A program made the position numbers and the translations under genes. From Bacillus sp. AFS059628 (GTDB lineage: Bacteria > Bacillota > Bacilli > Bacillales > Bacillaceae_G), in NCBI RefSeq assembly GCF_002571225.1, contig NZ_NVEC01000025.1, forward strand, positions 22,644 through 63,688: a stretch of DNA of 41,045 nucleotides, in the 5' to 3' direction. This document shows, in pieces, positions 8,883 to 17,242 of this stretch; within the stretch, counting starts at the first letter, position 1, and the number at the start of each line of letters is the position of its first letter. The notes under the pieces are model-generated. The model did not search any database. It was not told the origin of the DNA and was given only the letters and a program-made list of their open reading frames with translations.

Positions 8883-8940
8883 ACGTATGATGATGATGTT
8901 TTTGTGCAAATGTAACTACAATTGTTGTATAAGTAAGCAT
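8881..8940 (-). CDS. histidine-codon leader peptide (19 aa)
   Basis: A short ORF encoding MLTYTTIVVTFAQKHHHHT, with four consecutive CAT codons just before the last codon. GGGAG nine bases upstream is a good ribosome binding site, and a promoter lies about 40 bases further up. The stop codon overlaps RNA segment 1 of the downstream alternative hairpins. Position and composition match attenuator leader peptides such as those of enterobacterial his operons. Its role would be to let the ribosome sense charged histidyl-tRNA and set the fold of the leader RNA. There is no T-box sequence in the leader. I am confident of the ORF and structures; the regulatory role is inference. Confidence 0.7.
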   Translation of the reverse strand: MLTYTTIVVTFAQKHHHHT

Positions 8941-8976
8941 AGTTCTTTGCTCCCTTTCTCCTCTGATTTTGAAGTT

Positions 8977-9005
8977 AGTATACTACATGTTTTTTTGAAT
9001 GAAAA
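8977..9005 (-). promoter_or_regulatory. promoter of leader peptide-permease transcript
   Basis: Minus-strand TTTTCA (9005-9000) and TATACT (8982-8977) with 17-base spacing. Transcription would start near 8970, giving about 30 bases before the leader peptide ATG. Confidence 0.5.
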
Positions 9006-9091
9006 GAAAAATATAAAAATTTTTATAAAAATACGTTTTAAAGATTAAATATTTACCTGTATTTTTCCTATACTGGAAAATAAGTGAGAGA

Positions 9092-9119
9092 TTGGCAGAA
9101 GAGTGTAGCATGGTATAAT
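9092..9119 (+). promoter_or_regulatory. treR: extended -10 promoter for treR
   Basis: TTGGCA at 9092-9097 and TATAAT at 9114-9119 with 16-base spacing and a TGG extended -10 immediately before TATAAT. It is about 40 bases before the treR start. Confidence 0.65.
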
Positions 9120-9156
9120 ACATATAGAATTAGAAGGTGACAAGGGGCTATTGTAG

Positions 9157-9867
9157 ATGATGAGCAAGTATGAACAAATTTATACAGAAATCAGTAAGTC
9201 TATTGATAATAAACAATTAAAAGAGGGATGCAAAATCCCATCAGAAACTGAATTAATGAAGCAATATGAAGCGAGCCGAGGTACAGTAAGAAAAGCTGTA
9301 GATTTATTACAAGAGCGTGGATATGTTCAAAAAATACATGGAAAAGGTGTCTTTGTTTTAAAGCGAAAAAACATTGAATTCAACTTTGGTGGCATTGTAA
9401 GCTTCCAAGAAGAAAATGAACGTTTAGGACGCCATTGTATTACAGAAGTCGTGGAAATGGAGAAAGTAAAAGCGACAAAAGAGGTTGCAAAGCTATTAAA
9501 TGTGAAAGAGAAAACAGAAATAGATCATATTAAACGCGTACGGAATATTGATGGAGAAAAAGTAATTTTGGATATTAATCATTTTGTATCGGAATATATT
9601 CCTGGATTAACGAGTGAAATTGCAGCGCAGTCCATTTATAAATACATTGAGAAAGAACTAGGTCTTCATATTAGTTATTCGCAGAGAGTAATTGAAGTAC
9701 AGCCATGTACAGAGGACGATAGAAAGTATTTAGATTTAAATGGAACAGACTATGTTGTTGTCGTGAAAAACTTTACGCATTTTTATGATGGAAGTCAGTT
9801 CGAATATACAGAATCCCGCCACCGCTTAGATATTTTTCATTTTTCAGATGTGGCGCGGAGAAAATAA
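9157..9867 (+). CDS. treR: trehalose operon repressor TreR (GntR/HutC family)
   Basis: A 236-residue GntR-family regulator. The N-terminal winged helix-turn-helix (about 1-70) contains PSETELMKQYEASRGTVRKA and the GYVQKIHGKG wing, followed by a UTRA effector-binding domain (about 85-230) ending in ESRHRLDIFHF. It closely follows B. subtilis TreR, which represses trehalose genes and is released by trehalose-6-phosphate. The gene is followed by a terminator, then by the treP-treA operon. In B. subtilis treR lies downstream of treA, so the order differs here. Two adjacent ATG codons start the frame; AAGGGG nine bases before the first supports it. The tandem palindromes at 9919-9960 are its likely operators. 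Confidence 0.92.
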   Translation: MMSKYEQIYTEISKSIDNKQLKEGCKIPSETELMKQYEASRGTVRKAVDLLQERGYVQKIHGKGVFVLKRKNIEFNFGGIVSFQEENERLGRHCITEVVEMEKVKATKEVAKLLNVKEKTEIDHIKRVRNIDGEKVILDINHFVSEYIPGLTSEIAAQSIYKYIEKELGLHISYSQRVIEVQPCTEDDRKYLDLNGTDYVVVVKNFTHFYDGSQFEYTESRHRLDIFHFSDVARRK

Positions 9868-9868
9868 G

Positions 9869-9904
9869 GAGATGGAACGTAATAACGTTTCATCTCTTTT
9901 TTTT
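9869..9904 (+). terminator. intrinsic terminator after treR
   Basis: A stem of GAGATGGAACGT with ACGTTTCATCTC around AATA, followed by eight T. It separates treR from treP. Confidence 0.85.
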
Positions 9905-9918
9905 ATAAAAAAATGACA

Positions 9919-9965
9919 AACTCGTATATACGAGTGTTGACTAACTTATATATACGAGTTAATAT
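9919..9965 (+). promoter_or_regulatory. treP: treP promoter with tandem TreR-type operators
   Basis: Operator 1 is the perfect palindrome ACTCGTATATACGAGT at 9920-9935. Operator 2 is an imperfect copy, AACTTATATATACGAGTT, at 9943-9960. The -35 TTGACT (9937-9942) lies between them and a TAATAT -10 (9960-9965) overlaps the end of operator 2, so repressor binding would block polymerase directly. Confidence 0.75.
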
Positions 9966-9969
9966 GTAA

Positions 9970-9984
9970 TTGTAAACGGTATCA
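9970..9984 (+). promoter_or_regulatory. catabolite responsive element (cre) of treP
   Basis: TTGTAAACGGTATCA fits the Bacillus cre pattern WTGNAANCGNWNNCW at every fixed position. It lies just downstream of the -10, where CcpA/HPr-Ser-P would repress in glucose. Confidence 0.7.
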
Positions 9985-10008
9985 AAAAAAGAAAAGAGGG
10001 ACGGGAAT

Positions 10009-11436
10009 ATGGGGAAAGACTATCGTAAAACAGCAGAGGAAGTGTTGCAGTATATTGGTGGGAAAGACAATATTGAACAAGCTGCACACTGTGTAACGAG
10101 ACTCCGTATCGCTTTAAAAGATGAAAGTAAAATAGATAACGATAAATTACAATCTGTTTCATTAGTGAAGGGAGCGTTCCATAACGCTGGGGTATTTCAA
10201 ATTGTAATCGGTCCAGGAGATGTTGATCGAGTATATGCTGAATTGATAACGCTTGCAGGTATGAAGGAAGCGACAGTAGCTGACGTAAAAGATTCTGGAA
10301 ATCAAAAGTTAAATCCAGCTCAAAAGTTTGTAAAAGTATTTTCAGATGTATTTATGCCGATATTACCAGCAATCGTAACAGCTGGTTTACTAATGGGAAT
10401 TAACAACCTATTAGGGGCGAAGGACTTATTTTTTGAAGGTAAAAATTTATTAGATGTGTATCCAAACTTAAGTGGGCTTTGGGATTTAATTAATATGATG
10501 GCGAATACAGCTTTCGTATTCTTACCAGCACTTGTCGGTTGGTCAGCAACAAAACGTTTTGGTGGTAGTCCGATATTAGGGATTGTTATGGGATTAATGC
10601 TTGTGCATCCAGCCTTATTAAACGCGTGGGATTACGGAAAAGCAGCGACTGGTTTAGACGGACAAAAGATTGAGTACTTCGATATTTTAGGATTATTTCA
10701 AATTGAGAAGGTAGGGTATCAGGGTCAAATCTTGCCGGTTTTAGTAGCTGCATTTGTATTAAGTAAAGTGGAAATTTTCTTGAAGAAACATGTACCAAAT
10801 GCAATTCAACTATTAGTTGTACCAATTACAACGATTGTCGTAACAGGTGTATTAGCACTAGGGATTATTGGTCCAGTTACACGTCATATTGGAGATTTAT
10901 TAACAGTTGGATTAGTAGGTGTATATGAAACAGTACCAGTAGTTGGTGCAGTATTGTTTGGAGCATTATATGCACCGCTCGTAATTACAGGTATGCATCA
11001 TATGTTTATTGCTATCGACTTACAATTAATTGCACAGCACGGTGGTACATTCATTTGGCCAATGATTGCCCTTTCTAACATTGCGCAAGGTAGTGCGGCA
11101 CTTGCGATGTTCTGGATTTCTAAAAATCAAAATGATAAAAGCATGGCATCTACATCAGCAATCTCAGCATATTTCGGTATTACAGAACCAGCTATGTTTG
11201 GTGTAAACTTACGAAATAAATTCCCGTTCTATGCAGCGATTATAGGATCGGCTATTGCAGCTATATTTATTACGTTAAATGGTGTATTAGCACCTGCTAT
11301 CGGAATTGGCGGATTACCAGCATTTATTTCTATCATTCCGAAATCGATTCCGATGTTTATTGTCGGAATGGTTATCGCAGTTGTAATCCCATTTACGTTA
11401 ACGTGGTTATTTGCAAAACGAGTAAAACAGAAGTAG
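10009..11436 (+). CDS. treP: PTS trehalose-specific EIIBC component
   Basis: A 475-residue membrane permease that imports trehalose and phosphorylates it to trehalose-6-phosphate. The EIIB domain spans about 1-85, with the phosphorylated cysteine C28 in AAHCVTRLR. The EIIC domain (about 105-470) has about ten membrane segments and the GITEPAMFGVNLR motif. There is no EIIA domain, so phosphate must come from a separate EIIA-Glc type protein, as in B. subtilis TreP. GAGGGACGGG precedes the ATG. It is followed after 13 bases by the phosphotrehalase gene, forming an operon induced by trehalose through TreR and repressed by CcpA. Confidence 0.95.
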   Translation: MGKDYRKTAEEVLQYIGGKDNIEQAAHCVTRLRIALKDESKIDNDKLQSVSLVKGAFHNAGVFQIVIGPGDVDRVYAELITLAGMKEATVADVKDSGNQKLNPAQKFVKVFSDVFMPILPAIVTAGLLMGINNLLGAKDLFFEGKNLLDVYPNLSGLWDLINMMANTAFVFLPALVGWSATKRFGGSPILGIVMGLMLVHPALLNAWDYGKAATGLDGQKIEYFDILGLFQIEKVGYQGQILPVLVAAFVLSKVEIFLKKHVPNAIQLLVVPITTIVVTGVLALGIIGPVTRHIGDLLTVGLVGVYETVPVVGAVLFGALYAPLVITGMHHMFIAIDLQLIAQHGGTFIWPMIALSNIAQGSAALAMFWISKNQNDKSMASTSAISAYFGITEPAMFGVNLRNKFPFYAAIIGSAIAAIFITLNGVLAPAIGIGGLPAFISIIPKSIPMFIVGMVIAVVIPFTLTWLFAKRVKQK

Positions 11437-11449
11437 GAGGAAGTTGAAC

Positions 11450-13111
11450 ATGAAGGATTGGCATAAAAGTGTAGTTTATCAAATTTATCCGAAGAGCTTT
11501 AATAGCTATTACAATAAAGAAACCGGTGATATAAAAGGGGTTACAGAGAAACTAGATTATTTAAAAGAACTCGGAGTAGATTATATTTGGTTAACACCGA
11601 TATACCAATCACCACAAAATGATAATGGATACGATGTAAGTGATTACTACAGCATTGATCCATCTTACGGTACGATGGAAGAGTTTGAAGAGCTTTTAGA
11701 AGAAGCAAAGGCACGTAACATTGAAATTATGCTGGATATCGTTGTAAATCATAGTTCGACGGAGCATAAGTGGTTTAAGGAAGCGAAGGAAGATAAAAAT
11801 AGTCCATATCGTAATTATTACATTTGGCGTGATGAAAAAAATAATTGGCAATCTAAGTTTGGCGGGTCTGCTTGGAAATATGATGAGAAGACAGAGCAAT
11901 ATTTTTTACATCTATTTGATGAGACGCAAGCTGATTTAAATTGGGAAAATGAAAAACTTCGTGAAGAAGTGTATGAAATGATGGGCTTTTGGCTTGATAA
12001 AGGGGTAACTGGATTCCGATTAGATGTTATTAATTTAATTTCAAAAGATCAACAGTTTTTAAATGATGACGGAAGTACGGCAACAAGCGATGGACGTAAA
12101 TATTATACAGATGGTCCGCGTGTTCATGAATATTTACAAGAGATGAACCGAAATGTTTTTGAAGGGAAAGATGTAATTACAGTTGGAGAAATGTCATCTA
12201 CAACAATTGATAATTGTATTAAATATTCAAACCCTGAGCGCAATGAATTAAGTATGACGTTTAGTTTTCATCATTTAAAAGTAGATTATCCGAATGGAGA
12301 TAAGTGGACGGAAGCGCATTTTGATTTCATTAAATTAAAAGAGATTATGTCTAATTGGCAAATTGAAATGCAAAAGGGCGGGGGATGGAATGCATTGTTC
12401 TGGTGTAATCATGACCAGCCTCGTATTGTATCACGCTTTGGCGATGATCGAAAGTACCGAAATGAATCTGCAAAAATGTTAGCGACAGCTATGCATATGT
12501 TGCAAGGTACACCTTACATTTATCAAGGCGAAGAAATCGGTATGACGAATCCTAAATTCGAATCCATCGAGCAATATCGCGATGTAGAATCGTTAAATAT
12601 ATATGATATAAAGCGAGAAGAAGGATTATCAAAAGAAGAGATTATCGGGATTTTAAAACAAAAATCTCGTGACAACTCCCGTACGCCGATGCAGTGGAAT
12701 GAAGAAATGAACAGTGGTTTTACAACAAGTACACCTTGGATTTCAGTGGCTGAAAACTTTAAAGAAATAAATGTGGAGAAGGCACTAGAAGATAAAGAGT
12801 CTGTATTTTACCATTATAAAAAGTTAATAGAACTTAGAAAAACGTATGATGTAATTACAGAAGGAGAATATGCTATTTTAGATGAAAATCATCCTAAAAT
12901 TTGGGCATATACTCGTACTACAGAGAGTGAAGTGTTGCTTGTTATTAATAACTTCTACGGAGAAGAAATAACGTATTCAGTACCAGCCCATGTTCAATTA
13001 GATGGAATGAAACAAGAAGTACTACTGTCGAATTATAAAGATTCCAGCAAGGACATTACAAAACTTAACTTAAGACCATATGAATCAATTGTCTATCGAT
13101 ATATGAAATAA
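11450..13111 (+). CDS. treA: trehalose-6-phosphate hydrolase (phospho-alpha-1,1-glucosidase)
   Basis: A 553-residue cytosolic GH13 glycosidase that splits trehalose-6-phosphate into glucose and glucose-6-phosphate; the gene is called treC in some genomes. The catalytic triad is visible: nucleophile D192 in GFRLDVI, acid/base E247 in VGEMS and D322 in NHDQPR. Start is WHKSVVYQIYPKSF-like, typical of oligo-1,6-glucosidase/TreA proteins. The frame can begin at a TTG at 11444, but AGGAGG at 11435-11440 is nine bases from the ATG at 11450 and only three from the TTG, so the ATG is preferred. That ribosome binding site overlaps the treP stop, which suggests coupled expression. Confidence 0.95.
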   Translation: MKDWHKSVVYQIYPKSFNSYYNKETGDIKGVTEKLDYLKELGVDYIWLTPIYQSPQNDNGYDVSDYYSIDPSYGTMEEFEELLEEAKARNIEIMLDIVVNHSSTEHKWFKEAKEDKNSPYRNYYIWRDEKNNWQSKFGGSAWKYDEKTEQYFLHLFDETQADLNWENEKLREEVYEMMGFWLDKGVTGFRLDVINLISKDQQFLNDDGSTATSDGRKYYTDGPRVHEYLQEMNRNVFEGKDVITVGEMSSTTIDNCIKYSNPERNELSMTFSFHHLKVDYPNGDKWTEAHFDFIKLKEIMSNWQIEMQKGGGWNALFWCNHDQPRIVSRFGDDRKYRNESAKMLATAMHMLQGTPYIYQGEEIGMTNPKFESIEQYRDVESLNIYDIKREEGLSKEEIIGILKQKSRDNSRTPMQWNEEMNSGFTTSTPWISVAENFKEINVEKALEDKESVFYHYKKLIELRKTYDVITEGEYAILDENHPKIWAYTRTTESEVLLVINNFYGEEITYSVPAHVQLDGMKQEVLLSNYKDSSKDITKLNLRPYESIVYRYMK

Positions 13112-13146
13112 AAGGTTGTATGCCCGCGCGGCATACAACCTTTTTA
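13110..13146. terminator. bidirectional terminator between treA and the germination operon
   Basis: AAAAGGTTGTATGCC and GGCATACAACCTTTTT arms around a GC-rich loop. It serves treA on plus and the convergent gerC-type gene on minus. Confidence 0.88.
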
Positions 13147-14268
13147 CTTTAAGACACCACTATACAAAATATTTACGTCTACTTCTGGTTTGAATTTTAC
13201 TTTTGCATAATCTTTATTCCAATTTTTTTTCTTCCATAAGTCAGGATGATATGCGATAAGATGTCTTCCGATACCGAAAGCATCACAATTTGCTTTTTGT
13301 AGTTGGTTTGTTATTTTTTTTGCTTCTTTCGTAAGTTGTTTAGATAGTTCTTTGTTTAGTTTTTCTCTATCGTCCATTGTATACAGATTATCTCTTGGAG
13401 ATTCAAGTGCTATTACCTTTAGTTGTAGCTTAATATGAGCATAAACATTTCCTTTTTTATCGGTTTTTATTTTTAAGTCTCGTTTTAACTTTCGATTGCT
13501 AATTTCCATTGTTACATAATCAGATGTCTTCTCTGATTCCTCGCTAGTAAGTTTTTGGGTTATACGGGCACTTGTTCCCATTTTTCCGGTTAATAATACG
13601 AATAAAACCGATTGTTTCAAAGGTAAATGCCCAGTCAATTTATCATTGTTAAATAAAGCTAACCCGTTTGTAATTACTTCTTTTCCTTTTATTTTTATGG
13701 AAGGGAGGGTAAAGTCTTTACCGGGATCCAACATTTTTGTAGCAGCTGTTTCTAAAGTTTCTTTTGGAAATACACTCATATCTTCTAAGCTTTTCACTTT
13801 TTTCTTTAAAAAATCTCCAATTAATAAATTTCCTACTTTCTTTTTTTCGAGTACCTCGGACGTTTCACCATCTACTGCAATAACCTTTACTAAAGCAGTT
13901 GGATTTGTTGGGTCCCGAAAACTGACATCTAAATAGGGGAGTATCCCTTTTTTTAGAATTTTGGTTCCTAATAATTGAACACCATATTTAAAATAGCGAA
14001 TATTCCCAGTCACATTTTTTTTTAGGGCATCGCTTGTATCCCTTATGTTATGCCCCGTTGCTGAATGTATTTCATTCTCGAATGAAGATTGTTCTCCGCT
14101 TGAACTTTTTACGAGCTCTATTGTTTGCTGGAGTTTATTCTCTTCCGTAATATCAGCTCCAATGCTATAAGCTAACCTTGCCTCCCTTAATGGTTCTTGA
14201 TCCCAACAGCCAGAAAGGAGGGAACTAGTACATAATATAAAAAGTAATTTAACTCTTTTTTGGAACAT
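13144..14268 (-). CDS. spore germinant receptor subunit C (Ger(x)C lipoprotein)
   Basis: A 374-residue lipoprotein of the spore inner membrane germinant receptor. The signal peptide ends in lipobox LLSGC with C21 as lipidation site, followed by the family signature WDQEPLREA. The rest is the mixed alpha/beta Ger(x)C fold, and the protein is full length. The C subunit is required for a functional receptor complex with A and B. AAGGAG seven bases before the ATG supports the start. It is the last gene of an A-B-C operon and overlaps the B gene by 20 bases. Expression is expected in the forespore under sigma G, although I could not identify that promoter confidently. The paralogue letter cannot be assigned from sequence alone. 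Confidence 0.92.
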   Translation of the reverse strand: MFQKRVKLLFILCTSSLLSGCWDQEPLREARLAYSIGADITEENKLQQTIELVKSSSGEQSSFENEIHSATGHNIRDTSDALKKNVTGNIRYFKYGVQLLGTKILKKGILPYLDVSFRDPTNPTALVKVIAVDGETSEVLEKKKVGNLLIGDFLKKKVKSLEDMSVFPKETLETAATKMLDPGKDFTLPSIKIKGKEVITNGLALFNNDKLTGHLPLKQSVLFVLLTGKMGTSARITQKLTSEESEKTSDYVTMEISNRKLKRDLKIKTDKKGNVYAHIKLQLKVIALESPRDNLYTMDDREKLNKELSKQLTKEAKKITNQLQKANCDAFGIGRHLIAYHPDLWKKKNWNKDYAKVKFKPEVDVNILYSGVLK

Positions 14269-15364
14269 ATTGTTCTCCTTTCTTCTTTCTTATTACTGAA
14301 TAAAGTAGAAATAAAAGAGGGAGGCCAACGATGAAAATATAGGTGAACTTATCAGTGAAAGTAGAAATTACTTTTAATTCTTCAGGCGTATCTATAAATA
14401 AGGCTACACTAAAAGCAATAATACCAACGATTGGAACAGCTTTTTTATGATTAGAAAGGTTGAATATGTGTCCAATGCCAATAGAAGCAGCACAATAATA
14501 ACTAGCAATAGAGGCAGCAACAGTTATCATCCAAATTGGTATGAATAGTAAATCAGTCCGGTCTATAATCCCGATATGTAAGGAGCGTAATAAGTAAGCA
14601 ACTGGCTCTGGGATAAGTTCAATTTGTTTTGGACTAAATACGATAAAGCAAATCCAAACAGTAAAAGCATAAAAGAGAGTCACAAATCCATTAGCGATAG
14701 AAATTGCCTTCAGTTTTGCCACAGAACTCCCATTTACTTTAGGAAATGCGATAAGAAAGATTTCAAAACCATACATAGCTGTAATTGTTTCTTTCGATGC
14801 TTGAATAATATTCCACCATCCAGCCTCTGTAATGGGAAAAATATAAGAAAAATCAGCTCGGGAAAGCCCAAGGGCAATTAAAAGCGCCATAGGTAAAATT
14901 AGAATAGAGGTCATGACATAAAATCGTACGATGACTTTAAACGTATTATAAGCTACATAACAACAAGCTATTGTAAATAGCATGAGAATGGCATACCACG
15001 GAGTTGCTTGTAATATCCAAACTTTAATGACATTACAAACATTTAACATAACCGTCATACCGATAAGGATAAAATAAAAAACATAAGCAAAACCTAATAG
15101 TTTTCCAAACTTATTACCAAATAGCATACAAACACTCTCATACATATCTGCATCAGGAAATCGTTTTAAGAAAAGCCACATAAGTAAAATGATAAGTTGA
15201 ATTGCCAATCCAGCGATGAGTGCAGAAATCCATCCACCACCTTTAGCAATCGGATGAAGGCGGTTTGGTAGAGAAAGTATACCCACTCCAATTTGGCATT
15301 GAATAACGAAAAAGGTAAATTGAACTAGCGAGATTTTACTTTGCGTGTTTGTCACCGTCCTCAT
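14249..15364 (-). CDS. spore germinant receptor subunit B (GerAB-type permease-like)
   Basis: A 371-residue integral membrane protein with about ten hydrophobic segments, of the spore germination permease family within the APC superfamily. GVGILSLP lies in the first segment. The B subunit holds the amino acid or nucleoside germinant pocket in known receptors. It overlaps gene A by 29 bases and gene C by 20. The ATG at 15364 sits directly against GAGAGAGG, which is too close; a GTG at 15355 has better spacing (about eight bases), so the true start may be three codons later. The gene is intact, with no frameshift. Confidence 0.92.
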   Translation of the reverse strand: MRTVTNTQSKISLVQFTFFVIQCQIGVGILSLPNRLHPIAKGGGWISALIAGLAIQLIILLMWLFLKRFPDADMYESVCMLFGNKFGKLLGFAYVFYFILIGMTVMLNVCNVIKVWILQATPWYAILMLFTIACCYVAYNTFKVIVRFYVMTSILILPMALLIALGLSRADFSYIFPITEAGWWNIIQASKETITAMYGFEIFLIAFPKVNGSSVAKLKAISIANGFVTLFYAFTVWICFIVFSPKQIELIPEPVAYLLRSLHIGIIDRTDLLFIPIWMITVAASIASYYCAASIGIGHIFNLSNHKKAVPIVGIIAFSVALFIDTPEELKVISTFTDKFTYIFIVGLPLLFLLYSVIRKKKGEQYVPKKS

Positions 15365-16838
15365 CCTCTCTCGTTACATGTTGACGTTGCATTTTTTTCG
15401 GTTTTGGATCATGTGGTCGTTCCCAAAATGACCAAATTGGTAGTCTTACGAAAGAATCTTTCATATCTTTAATTCGCATCGGGGCAATAGGAGAAAGATA
15501 TGGTGTATGAAATGAATGTAGTTGACATAAATGAACGAAAGTTATAATTAGACCGAATGATATGCCTACATATCCAAATATGGCAGCAAGGAGCATTAAT
15601 GGAAAACGAAGAATTCGAACTGCTGAACTCATATCGTTTGATGGAACGAGAAAAGATGAGATTGCAGTTAAAGCTACTACGATGATCATCGTATAAGAAA
15701 CGAGCCCAGCTTTTACAATCGCATCACCAATTACTAAACCACCTACAATACCGATTGTTTGTCCAACACGGCTCGGCAAGCGAATACCAGCTTCTCGTAA
15801 TAACTCGAAAATTAACTCCATTAAGAGAGCTTCAAAAATAGGAGGAAGCGGTACTTTCTCTAACGAAGCTTTAATCGTATACACAAGTTCGAGCGGCAAC
15901 ACATCGGGATGAAATGCGACAGTTGCAATATATAAAGCTGGCAAGAGAAAGGCAATTAAAAAACTTACTAAGCGAATCATTCGGACGAAAGAACCGACAA
16001 TCCAGCGGTTATTATAATCATCTGGTGATTGATAAAAAGCGAATAACGTAACAGGTACGATGAGCGTTGTTGGATCTCCGTCAGATAAAATGGCAACACG
16101 TCCTTCCATTAAATTAGCAACAGTTCTATCTGGACGCTCTGTATTTAATTGCTGCGGAAATGGCGAGAAAGACGTATCCTCTATAAATTCTTGTATGTAT
16201 CCTGGTGACATAAGTGCATCCGTTTTAATCGTTTCTAATCTTCTTTTCACTTCTGTAACTAAATCGTCATTCGCTATATTTTGCATATAAGCAATTGCCA
16301 CTTTCGTGTGCATCTCTTCACCAATTGTAAAGTATTTAACAACTAAATTTGGACTCTTAATGAGTTTACGAATAGAGGTTAAATTCGTTGCTAAATCTTC
16401 TACGAAACCAGTATGTGGTCCACGTACAATGCCTTCATTATCAGGCTCTGCTATATCTCTCTTTAAAGATAAGGTTGTTTCGAAAATACAAAAACTGTCG
16501 ACATGTTCATGAAAATATAAGGATTTACCTTGTAATAAAACCTGTACTCCATAATTTAAATTCGTTTCTTTTTTCATATTTAACGTAGAAAAAGATTTAT
16601 CTAAAGGTAAATCCGAACGCGTTAATAATGGCTCAAGAGCTAATTGATGAATTAAATTTGGATCTGCTAAAGATTCAATATATATGATTGTTCCTTTTCC
16701 GTTTTGAAAAGGGATATCTAATTTTTTTATATCATCTGAGTGACAGAGTTTATTTTCAATGTAATTCATATTTTCCGAAAGTGATGGAAACATATGCTTT
16801 TGGTTTTTACTCTCTTGCTGTTCTTTTTGCTCTGTCAT
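15336..16838 (-). CDS. spore germinant receptor subunit A (GerA family)
   Basis: A 500-residue receptor A subunit. It has a hydrophilic N-terminal region (about 1-260) with the Ger_A pattern YIESLADPNLI, then FMEGRVAIL-type sequence (here NLMEGRVAILSDGDPT). About five membrane segments follow (about 285-450), with PSRVGQTIGIVGGLVIGDA and FLVPSNDMSSAVRILRFP. The C-terminus is cytosolic and basic. The frame extends to 16919, but AGAGGTGG before the ATG at 16838 fixes the start there. It is first in the operon A-B-C. The receptor would trigger spore germination on nutrient binding; the germinant is unknown. Confidence 0.93.
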   Translation of the reverse strand: MTEQKEQQESKNQKHMFPSLSENMNYIENKLCHSDDIKKLDIPFQNGKGTIIYIESLADPNLIHQLALEPLLTRSDLPLDKSFSTLNMKKETNLNYGVQVLLQGKSLYFHEHVDSFCIFETTLSLKRDIAEPDNEGIVRGPHTGFVEDLATNLTSIRKLIKSPNLVVKYFTIGEEMHTKVAIAYMQNIANDDLVTEVKRRLETIKTDALMSPGYIQEFIEDTSFSPFPQQLNTERPDRTVANLMEGRVAILSDGDPTTLIVPVTLFAFYQSPDDYNNRWIVGSFVRMIRLVSFLIAFLLPALYIATVAFHPDVLPLELVYTIKASLEKVPLPPIFEALLMELIFELLREAGIRLPSRVGQTIGIVGGLVIGDAIVKAGLVSYTMIIVVALTAISSFLVPSNDMSSAVRILRFPLMLLAAIFGYVGISFGLIITFVHLCQLHSFHTPYLSPIAPMRIKDMKDSFVRLPIWSFWERPHDPKPKKMQRQHVTREDEDGDKHAK

Positions 16839-17100
16839 AATTTCCACCTCTTTTAGAATAAAGTTACTTCTGTTAATTTTTGCTTTTTGTGAGAATTTTA
16901 TGCTTGGATTATTTGGCAAGGTAGCTTGAAAGTTCTGTTGCGTTATCTTCTATACTTAAAGAAAATGAAAATTAGGAGAATGGGAAGAAAGCGTATATTA
17001 GATTGACGATATTAATATATATCTTTTGTACTATAGGAGGGTAAACCTAGGGGCACATATAATTACATCATTCGATGAATAGGAAATTTAAGAAAAGAGA

Positions 17101-17200
17101 TTTATAATAGTATTGTGTCTTGCCTTTTTAAGTGCAGTACACAGCCGGTGATTGGCTAGTGGAGGTTCTTCCATTTTGCCAGTGCCGGTTTTTTATTGGA
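17101..17200 (+). ncRNA. possible small RNA or leader ending in a complex terminator
   Basis: Between the divergent germination operon and the histidine kinase gene (no gene in 16839-17242) lies a nested structure. CCGG (17145-17148) pairs with CCGG (17185-17188), TGGC with GCCA, and an inner TGGA/TCCA hairpin encloses GGTTCT. A run of six T (17189-17194) follows. A TATAAT-like sequence is near 17103. This may be an independent small RNA or a 5' attenuator of the kinase operon. It matches no riboswitch consensus I know. Confidence 0.4.
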
Positions 17201-17242
17201 TAATAGAGAAAATGAAGTTTTATAAAGAAAGAAGGGGTTGTT

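Noticed and set aside
8707-8970. T-box riboswitch in the permease leader
   Set aside because: No AGGGTGGNACCGCG-like T-box sequence or specifier stem could be found.
8803-9048. 81-codon plus-strand ORF across the permease leader
   Set aside because: Antisense to the structured leader, no ribosome binding site; explained by the leader peptide and hairpins on the minus strand.
13144-16838. Frameshifted germinant receptor genes
   Set aside because: All three frames are open and full length, and the overlaps are normal translational coupling.
17145-17194. Known riboswitch (preQ1, fluoride, cyclic-di-GMP) before the histidine kinase
   Set aside because: None of the consensus sequences I know for these classes is present.
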